This document shows positions 36,633 through 47,700 of a stretch of 64,000 nt of DNA, piece after piece. A program made the position numbers and the translations under genes. The stretch's first letter is position 1. Each line of letters begins with the position of its first letter. The notes under the pieces are model-generated. The model did not search any database, was not told where the DNA came from, and saw only the letters and a list, made by a program, of their open reading frames with translations. The stretch spans positions 2,356,001 to 2,420,000 of the forward strand of contig NC_134682.1 in the NCBI RefSeq assembly GCF_024713945.1. The letters run 5' to 3'. Source of the stretch: Dermatophagoides farinae (taxonomy: Eukaryota; Arthropoda; Arachnida; Sarcoptiformes; Pyroglyphidae).

Positions 36633-38896
36633 TTACATTCTAGATAGAAGCCTATCGATAGCCGCTTCAACATTACCGAATGTTTCAATCAATGCACGTA
36701 TATTTGCCTGACGATTAGTGAAACCCATTGCTTCTAATTGTGATAATTGTTGTTCATAACGATTTTCAGCGGATGGTGTCGGTACATTTAACATATGTTG
36801 CATCATTTGTGCCAACATATTAGCATTGGGAATTGATGGATTTCCGGTAGCGGTTGCAGTATTTGTTGTTGTTGTTGGAGCTGTAGCAGCAGCAGCAGCG
36901 GTTGTATTAGTCGATGACGGATTTTGATTAGCAGATGCTGTTGTGGTTGTTGTTGTTGTTGCTGATGCTGTTGTCGTAGAACTATTATTTGATGATGAAA
37001 TGTTCGGGATTAACAATTCAGTACTATTGATAATAAAGACATATAAAAATATTATAATTCCGCAATAATAAAACACATTTTACATACATATTTGAAACTG
37101 GTACTCCAAGAATTCGTTCCAATTGTTCATAACCTCGTTGAATTTGTATAAATGCCTTCAAAATAAAAAATGAATGCGAATGAAAATTCTAAAAGTAACA
37201 TATACCTGCATAGCTTGTGGATCGGTTATTATTCGTTGAAACAAAGGATTCTGCATATTATGTGATACACTATTCAATGTAGCCTGAAGATTGGCTGTAT
37301 TGGTAGCCGTTCCTGCTGTATTGTTTGCGCCTGTTGTTGGTGTTGTTGTTGCGGCCGGCATAAATGGATTATTCTGAAGAAGTTGTTCAGCCATCTGTGG
37401 ATTGTTCATCATGCTCTACATTCAAAGAATTCGATAATAAATAAGAACCAGAAATGAAAAGAGAAAACATGCGTGTGGGTAGGTTATCATACCTGCATCA
37501 TATTCTGCATCATTGGGCTATTCAATATTGATTGTAACAATTGTGGATTCTCATTCATTTGTTGCATCATCTGTTGCATTGAATTCGATGCGAGCAAATT
37601 GAAGGGCGATCCACCACCACCACCACCACCACCGCCACCAACGCCAGTAGCAGGTCTCGTGGTTGATGAAGGATTCGATCGTTGCCATGGATTAGGCAAT
37701 GGTTCACGATTCTCTGTATTACTTGGTGTTGTATTAGTCGTATTCGTCGATGATGATGACGATGAGGACGACGACGACATTGATGCTGATGTCGAATTGG
37801 TCGATGCAAAAGGATTGACACCAAATTGTTCTTGAGCAGCGTTCAACATTGGCTCCTGTAATTCTGTATACATTCGCCGTAAGGCATTATAACCACCAGG
37901 TAAGCTTTCCAAATTGGACATAGCACGATCATGTGATCGCATCATTTCTTGAAATGCAGCCGGATTACGCATCATATCGAATGTTTGCCGTAATACTTCC
38001 GGATTCGATAGTACATGATTAAGCTCAGGATTACGTTCAATCAATTGTTGAATTTGTGGATTAGCCGCAATGATTGAACGAAATATATCCGGATTTGAAT
38101 AAAGATTTTGTACAAATGGTGATTCCATTACTTGACGCATTAATTCAGGATTATTCATTTGTTGCATCATTTGTTGATTCAAATCGAATGAGTTAGCACC
38201 ACCACCAGCTGCACCGGTACCCATGGCCATAGCAGACGGTAGTGTACCAGCACCACCAACATTATTATTGTTTGCTCCGGGTGTACCACCAAAAAACATA
38301 TTTAACATTGAGGCCATCGATGCTGCCGCATCTGGATTTGTTGTTGTTGATTCTGTTGTTGGTCGTGAAGTTGATCCAGTCGTCGATGATGACGATGATG
38401 TTGTATTCGAAGTGGATGATGTACCACTTGAACTAGTAGACGTTTTTGTGACCTGTGTATTGTGTGTATGTGTGAAAAAATAAAAGAAAAATTCCTTTTT
38501 CCAAGTGTTACACATTACTTACATCTCGTATGACCAAATGAACAATGTAACCATCTTTCATTTCTGTAAAAAAAAAATCTTAGCTCAGAGATCAAATAAT
38601 TTGAGAAAAAACTTACTATGATTTTCTAATGTATCTCCATCTTTAAGAATTTTACCGGAAAATATTAGACATACTTTATGTGGTTCAACTTTATAACGTT
38701 CGGATACCATTTGACGTAAATCCTTTACATTAGCATCATTGGCCAAATGAAATTGTTCCCGTTCTTTTGATGTTTTTACAATTATATTAATCATCTCTTT
38801 CGATTTGGATGATGAAGGTGATGATTGGCTATTTTCACCAGCATTTGGTGATTCTTCCGACGATTTTGTCGGCGTTGTTGGATTATCATCCGACAT
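36633..38896 (-). CDS. UBQLN: Ubiquilin, proteasome shuttle factor
   Basis: Six exons: 38617-38896, 38523-38563, 37493-38452, 37206-37415, 37088-37155 and 36633-37023, giving 649 residues (human ubiquilins have about 590-650). Start [14 protein letters not shown] ubiquitin-like domain follows ([14 protein letters not shown] to [12 protein letters not shown]), then a Gly/Asn-rich middle with four STI1/heat-shock-chaperonin-binding segments ([74 protein letters not shown]), and a C-terminal UBA domain ([37 protein letters not shown], listed in two parts: [16 protein letters not shown] and [10 protein letters not shown]). The UBL docks on the proteasome, the UBA binds ubiquitin chains, and the STI1 repeats hold hydrophobic clients; these roles are known for the family. 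The last exon has long T/A runs ahead of the UBA. Confidence 0.95.
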
Positions 38897-40598
38897 TATT
38901 ATGGAATTCGAAAAAGTAGACACACAAACACACACACAGTGAGATAATCACAATAAAAAATGAATTCTTGCGAATAATTTAATCAATGATTGATTTATAT
39001 ACACCTAGATAATAAGAATTAGAAAAAAATAATCACAAACAGCTGTTTTATATGATGAATTTTTAATCAAATAAAATATTAGAAAAAAACTATTTTTTTT
39101 ACAAATTCCAATACAAAATGTGAATTGAAACTAAGAAAAAATGCTGCTGCTGATGCTGCTACTACTACCACTAAATGATCAATAATGCTGAATCATTCAA
39201 ATCATGATGATGTGACATGATGTAGTGACAGCACATTATAATGCACAAAGAGTGAGAAAATGAATGAAAGAATGACAGTTATATTTTGCTCCTCTACATT
39301 GATTTTTTTTCACCTTATAGAATCTGTCATCGATTGGATTAGAATTTATCATATGGGATGGGATAATTGTGTTTGAATAGGGCAAAAAAGTTTTATTTTT
39401 CTTACTTTTTTTTATTCAATGTTATGGATTTGACTTTATTCTTTGAATCAGGGAAAATATCGTGGTAAAATATTTTTCAATGGATAAATATGGAATTCGA
39501 ATATCAATATCAAGGTTTTTCTATTTGTTTGAAATCGTCAAACTACCAATATCAAAAACACAAATACACACACAAACACACACTGGACAAAAAAAAAGTT
39601 ATTGATGTTTTAAAAAGGACTTTTATCATTAAAATTGATGATTGTAAATTAACCTGGATGGTATAGAGAAAAAGATCAAAAAAAATTAATCAGCCGGTTG
39701 AATAATAAGACAAATGAATTGCGTTTTTTTTCTCTATCTCTTTCTTTCACTTATTTTACTCGCAAATATCTACTGAAAAATATACTTATAGCATGACGTG
39801 TGTACCAAACCAAACCAAACACAACACAACACAACACCACACACACTGAGGCAGAAGAACTAGCTGCAGGAGAAAGTGTCTTTTAACTCTATGCCCTTCA
39901 TATAAGACGTGCATGATTTAAAATTTGATTCACAATTATATTGTTTTAAGAATTTTCGAATTTCTTTTCATCTTAATTTACTAATTTCTTTTCCATTTTT
40001 TAAACCACGTTATTTTGAATTCATTCTTTACTGTATTTTCAAGGAATTTAATCATTTTTTTTATTAATTTTTTTTTTTGATCAATGTTTTTCTTTTTTTC
40101 AAATATAATATATAACAAACAGAATTGAACAGCCTTATTATGTATGTTTGGTTGTTGTCGTCGTCGTCGTCGTCGCTTAGTTTTTGATTGATAATGAGGC
40201 ATAATTTTGAGAATAACAAGGCAAAAATGAGAAATAATTCTGGCATTATGCATCATCGATGTATGTGTGCGTGTGTGTGGGAGGGGGGGGTAGTGTAAAA
40301 AAAATTTCATATATCACCGATGACAATAGTTTGAATTAATGACCACCATTGGATTGATGTTGTTGTTGTTGTTGCTGTTATAATTAGGATTATTGAATGT
40401 ATCGAAAAAATTCCAAATGAGTGAGCGAATGTGTTTTTGTGTGTTTGTGTGTGTTAACAAAATGTTAGAGGTAAGTGCTAATTTTTTTATTTGGTGAAAA
40501 ATGAAAAATTGGTTTGTGGTGGTGATGGTGGCAGATAGGTAGTAGAAGGTATATAGGTGTATTTAATTAATCAATCCAAACAAACAAACAAACAAATA
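38897..40598. other. Intergenic stretch between ubiquilin and arrestin genes
   Basis: This holds the ubiquilin promoter and the arrestin 3' flank. It contains short CA runs, a CGT run at 40158-40176, poly-T tracts and a G run at 40281-40290. Minus-strand open frames at 39981-40310 are K-rich chance frames. No gene is visible. Confidence 0.6.
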
Positions 40599-42463
40599 TC
40601 ATTCAAATTCATCGGTATCATCATAATTGGAAGAGCTAGTTGATGCTTGTCTTGCTTTGCTTGCAATACCCAATATTTTACGTGATTTTGGCTTATCATC
40701 AAATGAATTTAAATGTCTATTCATTGCTTGTTGTTGTTGTTGTTGTTGATGATGATGATTTAATTCACGTGCTTCTTGCATAGCACTTTTATTTGTAATT
40801 ACAATCGGTAGATTAATATGTATATCAATATTGTGCGGTATATCCAATGTAACATGTACAAAATATTTGATTGTTATTATACTTGATTTCATTGTTAATT
40901 GAGCTCTTGTTGGTATTGGTATCTCGATTATATCTTCAATCACTTCGGTTGGATCAACTTCACTACCATTGATTGGTTCGACAAGAACAATTTCCAATGT
41001 TCGATGGCGATCACCAGACATAAATATCTGTGTCTGATATAATGCAGCACGTGGTTGTACCTTTAATGTTGATGTATTATTAATCAATGTTTTCAATTTG
41101 ATTGTTTCACCTGTATTTTTTTTATAAAAAAAAACCAAAAAAAAAAATTCCGAAATTAAAATCAATCTAAACATAACGTTCAAAACAATATAAACTTGCC
41201 TGCAACATGTCCTTTACGTGAAATTGCCGCTTCAATCGAAACAGATCCGGAACCAAAACAGAATATTCCTAGATCTTTTTCCGAACTACCACTTACGGAA
41301 AGCTAGACAATAAAAGCGTTATGAAAAAAAACTCGGGTCAATTAAATTGAATTTATGTTTCAAATGATAAACTGGATATAGTTCCAAGGAATCGAACGAT
41401 GAAGAGATCCTGGATCTATCCTTAGTATATATGATGCAAGCGAAAATAAAATAAAATGAAATAAAATGAAAAAACAGATCTAACCACTTAAAGTCTGAGA
41501 ATATAATGATGATGCTAAATGATTCTGTAACTTGAATTCAATAGTGCATTAAATTATGTTTAGATAGTAATAGCTCAAATGAAAAAGAAAAAAACGAGAG
41601 TTCAAGAACCGCTAATATTCTGTTGTTTTTGTTGTTGTTGTTACTGGAAAATGTTCTTGGAAATTCTGTCCATTTTTTTATGTGTTTATCCATTTGCACT
41701 TACCATTAAGCTTTTACGTACTGGATTTTCAAGTTTAATTTCAACACCATAACGATGTCCACGATTCAATGATGATCCAGGTTCACCATCTTTATCGATT
41801 ATACATTCAACAAAATAATTGATACAACCATAACGGCCATCAAATGATGGCGGTGATTCACTATATATGATAATAATGATAATGTTAATGGATTGAATAG
41901 AGATCATAAATTTAGCTCCGACTCCGATAATAATGGCATGTATTAATAAATGTATGTCTAACCACCTCTAAAAATGGATTTCACATGAATAATAATAATT
42001 CAAATTACCTGTCATCCGGTAAACGAAAACGAAATGGAATTTCGTGACGACCGCTACGAAGTATTTGTGAGCTAACTATAGAGAGATGATCGATTCATCG
42101 AAAAAAAAAGAAAACAAAAGATAAGATTAAGAGATATGAACACCAAAAAAAAAACAACAATAGTAGTGGCATTGCCACGTTTTTTTTATCGACAATAATA
42201 ATAATAATAATAATAATACTATTATTATACTAACCGGCACGTGGTAATTCATAAAATTCTTCCAATAATTTTTTCTGATCAAACGTATCATCAGCATTAC
42301 GTATTTTTGACATACAAACAATACCGATTCTTAATTTTGATAGATGTAATTCACCTTGACATGCTATACGTAATTTTCCATGTACCATTTCACCCATTTC
42401 AAATATTTTACGATCACGATCAAGAAATATTTCCACATCTTTAATGACTAGATTTCGATTCAT
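40599..42463 (-). CDS. Alpha-arrestin (arrestin domain-containing) protein
   Basis: Five exons: 42235-42463, 42009-42075, 41704-41860, 41200-41302 and 40599-41110, giving 355 residues. The N-lobe starts with IKDVEIFLDRDRKIFEMGEMVHGKL. The hallmark LPDDSESPPSFDGRYGCINYFVECII corresponds to the family's PPSFEGxxGxIRY motif. The C-lobe has ISRKGHVAGETIKLKTLINN, AALYQTQIF and IITIKYFVHVTLDIPHNIDI ending in INLPIVI. This order is that of ARRDC/TXNIP proteins, which act as adaptors between membrane cargo and HECT ubiquitin ligases; that role is inferred. No PPxY ligase-binding motif is visible, and the tail is short (Q run, then RKILGIASKARQ and an acidic end). The fourth intron is GC-AG: the exon ends GTTGCAG and is followed by GCAAGT. 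The third intron (41303-41703) is the longest. Confidence 0.85.
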
Positions 42464-44108
42464 GGTTGAATTTTTTTTTTTTTTGTTTGTTTGTTCGATT
42501 GTTGATTTTATTATTATTATTATAATTTTGGTTTATTCGTAATTTGTATATTGACACAATAGTTTATTGGACGACAAAAGAAAAAGAGTATCCAACTCTC
42601 TCCTTTCCTTCGAGGCAAATTGATTTGTTATTGATTGATCGATCGACAATATTTAAGTATATAATGTATTGATCCAATTTAAGAATGCTGCTGTCATTGT
42701 CGTTGTCGTTGTTGTTGTTGTTGTTTTTGTTATTCGAGATTTGACTTTTTTTTATGGTGAATACAATGCAAACAAACAATCACAGTCATCTAATAATAAT
42801 AATAAGTGACGATACCGAATATATAAAGTTTGTTTACCCAAAAAAAAAAACAACAAACGATTTTTTTTTGGAGGCGTAGTATTATGGCCACTACAATATT
42901 ATGTTATGATGATGATTTTTATAAATGATGATGATGAAACAACCCGTTAATAATGAAGTACCGATTTAGTTAGCGAAATATAATTTTGTTTTTTTTTTAT
43001 ATTAATGAATTACTCATTTCACCATCGACCGACCAACCAACCAACCAACCAATCAAATGAATGAATTGAATTGAATTGAATTGCTTAAACGCACGCAATT
43101 TGTTTGTTATTAAAACGATTGAATGAATCGAATGAATGAATCAAACGGTTGATGATGATGATGATTTTCATTCATTAGAATTGGTGGTTTGTTTAGTATT
43201 TTTGTTGATGGTGATTCGAAAGAAAGAGAGATGAAAAAAAAAAGAATTTCGAAACCTGGTCCACTGGTTAGTTGGTTGGATGGCCGTGTCGTAATTCAGC
43301 TCATAAAAATTTTCATACAGTCACACAATCCCAAGTAGGCAATTCCTGTTGTAAATAGGCGGCTACAGTGACACACACACACAGACATACCATACACACC
43401 GTCGTGTTCATTTGCCGCCGAAAGTAATTGTAATGGAAGAAAAAAAAAGACGAAGAGGAAAACTACGAGAAATTCAAGAATCGTAGAATTGGAAATAAAG
43501 TAATAAAAGAAAGAAAGAGCAAAAAAAAAATGTAGTACCAAAAAACACAACATGGCCACAATGGATCGTTCCATAAAAACATTCACAACAACAACAACAG
43601 CAGCAGCAGCAGTCGAGAAAAATCCAATATAACCAAAACAAACGCGCGCATGCACAGAATATTAACTAGAATCCAAGTTTTTCAGGCTTTTAAACCCGCC
43701 AAAAAAGAAAAATCCAAGTTTCTGGTTTTCATGGGTTTGACTTGGCTGACTTGCTTGCTTGCTGGATGCACAGTACATCATCATGTGTGTGTGTGTGTGT
43801 GTGTGTGTATATACACTTGTCTTTTCTGTTTTGTTCATCTATCCGTCTGTTTGTGTTTATTTGTATGTTTAGAGAATTTCCCAATTCTGTTGTTTGATTA
43901 TATTATTCATGTATAGTATACACAAAGTCAGAAAATATTATTCAGAATGATATTATTCATGAATTCTCCAAACATTCAGTTTGTTTGAATAATTCGGGAT
44001 AATATAACAACAACAAACATTAAATGAATGGAATTTTTATATACATTATGGGCATGCTCATTTTGATTTCGTTTACAATTCTTATTTTTTTGTTCAAGTT
44101 CTTATATA
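42464..44108. other. Intergenic stretch upstream of the arrestin gene
   Basis: No gene is supported. It contains simple repeats (CCAA near 43031-43052, GAAT runs, CAACAGCAG near 43589-43612, a GT run at 43781-43808). Open frames at 43296-43916 are V/C/F-rich translations of GT runs. Confidence 0.55.
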
Positions 44109-44130
44109 CAGTAAAAGCTCCTTATTCGCG
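44109..44130. repeat. Left terminal inverted repeat of the Tigger-type element
   Basis: A 22-base perfect inverted match to 44741-44762, preceded by TA at 44107-44108. Confidence 0.95.
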
Positions 44131-44262
44131 CTTCCTTCATTCGCGGTTTCACTATTCGCGGACTAAAAAAATGCGACCCAATTCCTATATTCGCGGCTAA
44201 AAATTTCTTTATTCGCGGATTTAATAAGTAAAATAAAAAATTGTGGGCGAGAAAACATTTCA

Positions 44263-44418
44263 AATCTAGTTTTAGACAATGCACCAGGTCATCCTCGCGA
44301 ACTTGAAACTGCTCTGACTGCGGAAAATGACGAAGAATCTGTGCAAGTTCAATTTTTGACTGCAAACATAGCCGAAATCGATGAATATGAAGCTTTGCGA
44401 TTTCTTTATGAACATTGA
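44263..44418 (+). pseudogene. Transposase remnant (DDE-domain fragment)
   Basis: About 51 codons with the DNAPGHP catalytic-Asp motif of Tigger/pogo transposases, followed by an ETALTAENDEESVQVQFL-type stretch. It ends at TGA (44416-44418). The rest of the protein is missing or in another frame, so it is non-functional. Confidence 0.8.
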
Positions 44419-44740
44419 TCTATATGGATCTATATTGATCAATATGGAACGAAGTCTTATTTTTAAGAGGCAAATTGATAATGCGACTGCTGCGTATCAG
44501 TCTGAATTGAAGGAGCTTTTAAAAACTGCCAAGCAAGAGAAAATTATAAAATTTTTCAAACCATTGCCTAAGCCTTAAGATAATTAATAAAAATGTTCAA
44601 AAACTTCAATTAAATTGATTTTTTATACACTTGTTTTTTTTATTTTGTCACCTAGGAACGTATCCCCTATAATCCCATATAAATTTCCATTCCTTATTCA
44701 CGGTTTCTGTATTCGCGGCATATTTATGGAACATATACCC

Positions 44741-44762
44741 CGCGAATAAGGAGCTTTTACTG
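44741..44762. repeat. Right terminal inverted repeat of the Tigger-type element
   Basis: A perfect inverted match to the left repeat, followed by TA at 44763-44764. Confidence 0.95.
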
Positions 44763-47700
44763 TACTAACGAAAACTAACAAGGAAAACGATCCAATAGAC
44801 ATCACGAGAATTTAATATTTGTTTGTCTGTATTTGAACACTAGATCTACCTGATCATCATTATATTAATGAATACAAATCAAGGCCGATTTTTTTTTTTG
44901 ATTTGTAATTTGATTCTTTACTACAACGATCAATAATATGACAAAGATGATTGATCAATAAATTTTATTTCATTTCATTCATATCAGTCTCAACGTCAAT
45001 CATTTTGAAATGATTCCAGCAAAAAAAATAAAATGACTAGAATCAAGATTGACATTATCAAACTCAATCATAATCAAATCCAAAAATGCCAAAATGAAAG
45101 GATTGAAAAAAAATCAATCTTTTCTTGATTAGATTTTGGGTTCAGTAGCATCCATTTTTTTCTGCTGTTGTTGTTGATGCTGTTGTTCGATTCGCGCATA
45201 ATCCAAAAAAAAGCCATATCTATCCATCCATTGTCTATAATAAAATAACCGGGTATTTTTCAATCATCATCATCATCAACAACAACAACACCAACTCGTT
45301 CATTCCATTCATCTAATATTCTGTAACTATGTATAATTTCGTTTGCGTTTGTATACAATAATAAAACTAAACGGGCAAAAAAAAAGAAAAAAACTTTTTT
45401 TTTTGGTAATAAAATCCATCCAATTTTTTCTACGTTAATGGAGTAAAATAGGAAAAGAAAAATTTCGATTTTTTTTCTCCATTTCATTCGTCGTTATGTT
45501 GATCATTATTATAGATGTCGGGTAAACATGTACAAATCGAATAAATTGTATTTTCCCATCAATATGGTATATCAATATCAAGATTTATAGCCAATATAAT
45601 GTGTGTTTGCAAAAATTTGGTACACATCATATATTGTTGTTGTTGTTAACGATTGACAACGACGACGACGATGAAGACTATCAATTGTGATCATATTGGC
45701 GGTGTTGATGGTGGCTAATATGATTACCAAGATTACTATCTTTCGAACACCATGACGAGAGAGAGAGAGAGAAAAAAAAATTCTTTGGATCGATAGATCG
45801 ATTGAACAAAAATTGCGTAAAAAAATAACTTATTCCCAAAGATGGAATTAACGAAAAAAAAAGTTCTGCTTGCTGTGTGTGTGTGTGTGTGAGCTTCCCT
45901 GTTATCCCAGTTTTCCTTGCTTTTAACCAAAAAGAGAAAAAAAAATAATAATTCTGCATCCACCGAAAAAAAAAGAAAATCTTTTTAACAATTTTGCTGT
46001 ACAGTATATTTATTAGTACAAGAATCCTAATTGGATATTTCGGTTGTCGGTAAATACATTAGATATTGAGATTCTGGTTAAATGCACTAGTAGTAGTAGC
46101 AATAGTAGTAATCAATTATTTAAAGATTTTCAAATAAGATACTAGTAGCATGTCTTTGTATATAATCTTTATATTCTGTGTCAGTTCCAGAAGATTCTCG
46201 ATGATATCCGCGTTTAATTTAACCTTGAATTTCAAATTTTTTTTCATTTTGATTGCATGTTTATTTAATAATCATATTAATTGAAATATGATGATTTAGC
46301 ATCAAAGAAGAAGAAGAAAAAGAAAAAAAAACACACAGTGACACGACAAACAACCATAGTGCTGGATATGAATGACGTGACTGACAATAAACCATTTTCA
46401 TTGAAAATCATTGCTTTTTGTTATTAGTCATTCTAGTTGAAAAGCAGAAGAATTTTCTCATTTTTTTTTCTTCAAAATGACAATAAAGAACGTGTATGTA
46501 TTCAATACATGAATACAATTCCCAATCGAGAATTGTTGATGAAATTATGAGAAAAAAAAAGAGAGATCATATCTTCATTTTATGAGATACACAAACACAA
46601 ACAATAGATTGAATCTAACGGTTGGATGTATGATGACATTATCAGTGGATGATAGCATCATAAAAGTCAAACCAAAATGATCCTAGGGTTCCCAAAAAAA
46701 TTTATCCCGATATCTTTTGATTAACCCATTACTTTGTGTGCACATTTCCAGTGACTGTCAACTTTTTTTTCATTCTTTATATTAATAATAGTCTGATCTT
46801 TTGTTTGTTCAAAGAATTAATGAAATATTTAAATTACTAAGATTTATTATGTGTTTTGTTTTGCATTTTTTTTTGTCATTTCATTAATAAATCATTTTCA
46901 TTATCAAGTAGTTCTAATCAAGAGAAAAAAAACGAGAAAGTTTCAGGAAAAAAAAGGTAATGCAATGCTTTTTTTTCTCGATTACGTAATCATAATTTCT
47001 TATGGGAATTTAATCGTAATAATGCAAATGAGAAAAGAAAACAGAATGCAAAACAAAAAACAAATAGAATCAGCAGTTTTTTTCTCATTGGATCATCATT
47101 TGATTTAATGATTAACTTTTGGAACGTGTAGGGCAATGATCATAAATCACTTAGAAAAATAATTTAACACACACAAACACACACATACACACACACGACG
47201 GTTGGAAAACACTGTTTTTGTTTTTGTTGTTGTTGTTATTATTAAATGAACAATGTATGTCATTATTATTATTTTTTTTCATATTCTTGGCCAATATGGA
47301 TGATGTTTATATATTTTTTTTTTTTTTGGCCATATAGCCAGATTAAGTTATTATTCTTTTTTTTTACTGAAATGTATTTTCCATTCTAATCTAATATTTC
47401 CATTCACTATTTTTGTTTGTTTGTTTGTGTGCATGTATGTGTCTGGTCAAAGAAACGTTTCAGTTATGTTTCAGACCAAAAAAAAAATGGAAAAAATTAT
47501 CACTGTCCATTGTAATAGCTATTCAGAATAACTTCATGTCCGTAGTTATAAAAGTTTTCACTTTTGTTGAACCAAGCTGCAATTGTTTTTTTTTGTTTCG
47601 CTTTTTTTTCTCATATATTTACGATTCCAGTTATTTTATCTGAAAATGAAAAAAAGGAGAGAAAATTGCAATAAAAATTACAGAAATAAAATGAAAAAAA

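Larger units (their letters stand above)
44109..44762. mobile_element. Internally deleted Tigger/pogo-type DNA transposon
   Basis: A 654-base element with perfect 22-base terminal inverted repeats (44109-44130 and 44741-44762, beginning CAGTAAAAGCTCC) flanked by TA on both sides, the target-site duplication of the Tc1/mariner superfamily. Inside is a decayed remnant of a pogo/Tigger transposase on the plus strand. At 44263-44415 a fragment contains LVLDNAPGHPRELE, with the second catalytic Asp region, and stops at TGA. In another frame, about 44490-44577, lies the typical C-terminal tail AYQSELKELLKTAKQEKI followed by FFKP. The DNA-binding N-terminus and most of the catalytic domain are missing, so the element cannot move by itself. 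TTCGCGG repeats near both ends (44140, 44155, 44190, 44212 and 44712) look like subterminal transposase-binding sites. Confidence 0.9.

Noticed and set aside
37473-37835. 120-codon plus-strand frame with a proline run
   Set aside because: It is the antisense shadow of ubiquilin exon 3; the sense frame carries the STI1 segments.
41386-41400. GTTCGATTCC on the minus strand, resembling a tRNA T-loop
   Set aside because: No matching A box, anticodon stem or acceptor stem can be drawn around it, and it lies within an arrestin intron.
43650-43916. 88-codon open frame starting MHRILTRIQVFQAF
   Set aside because: The first 40 codons look ordinary, but the rest is a GT-repeat translation. No homology is recognised and no splice structure was found.
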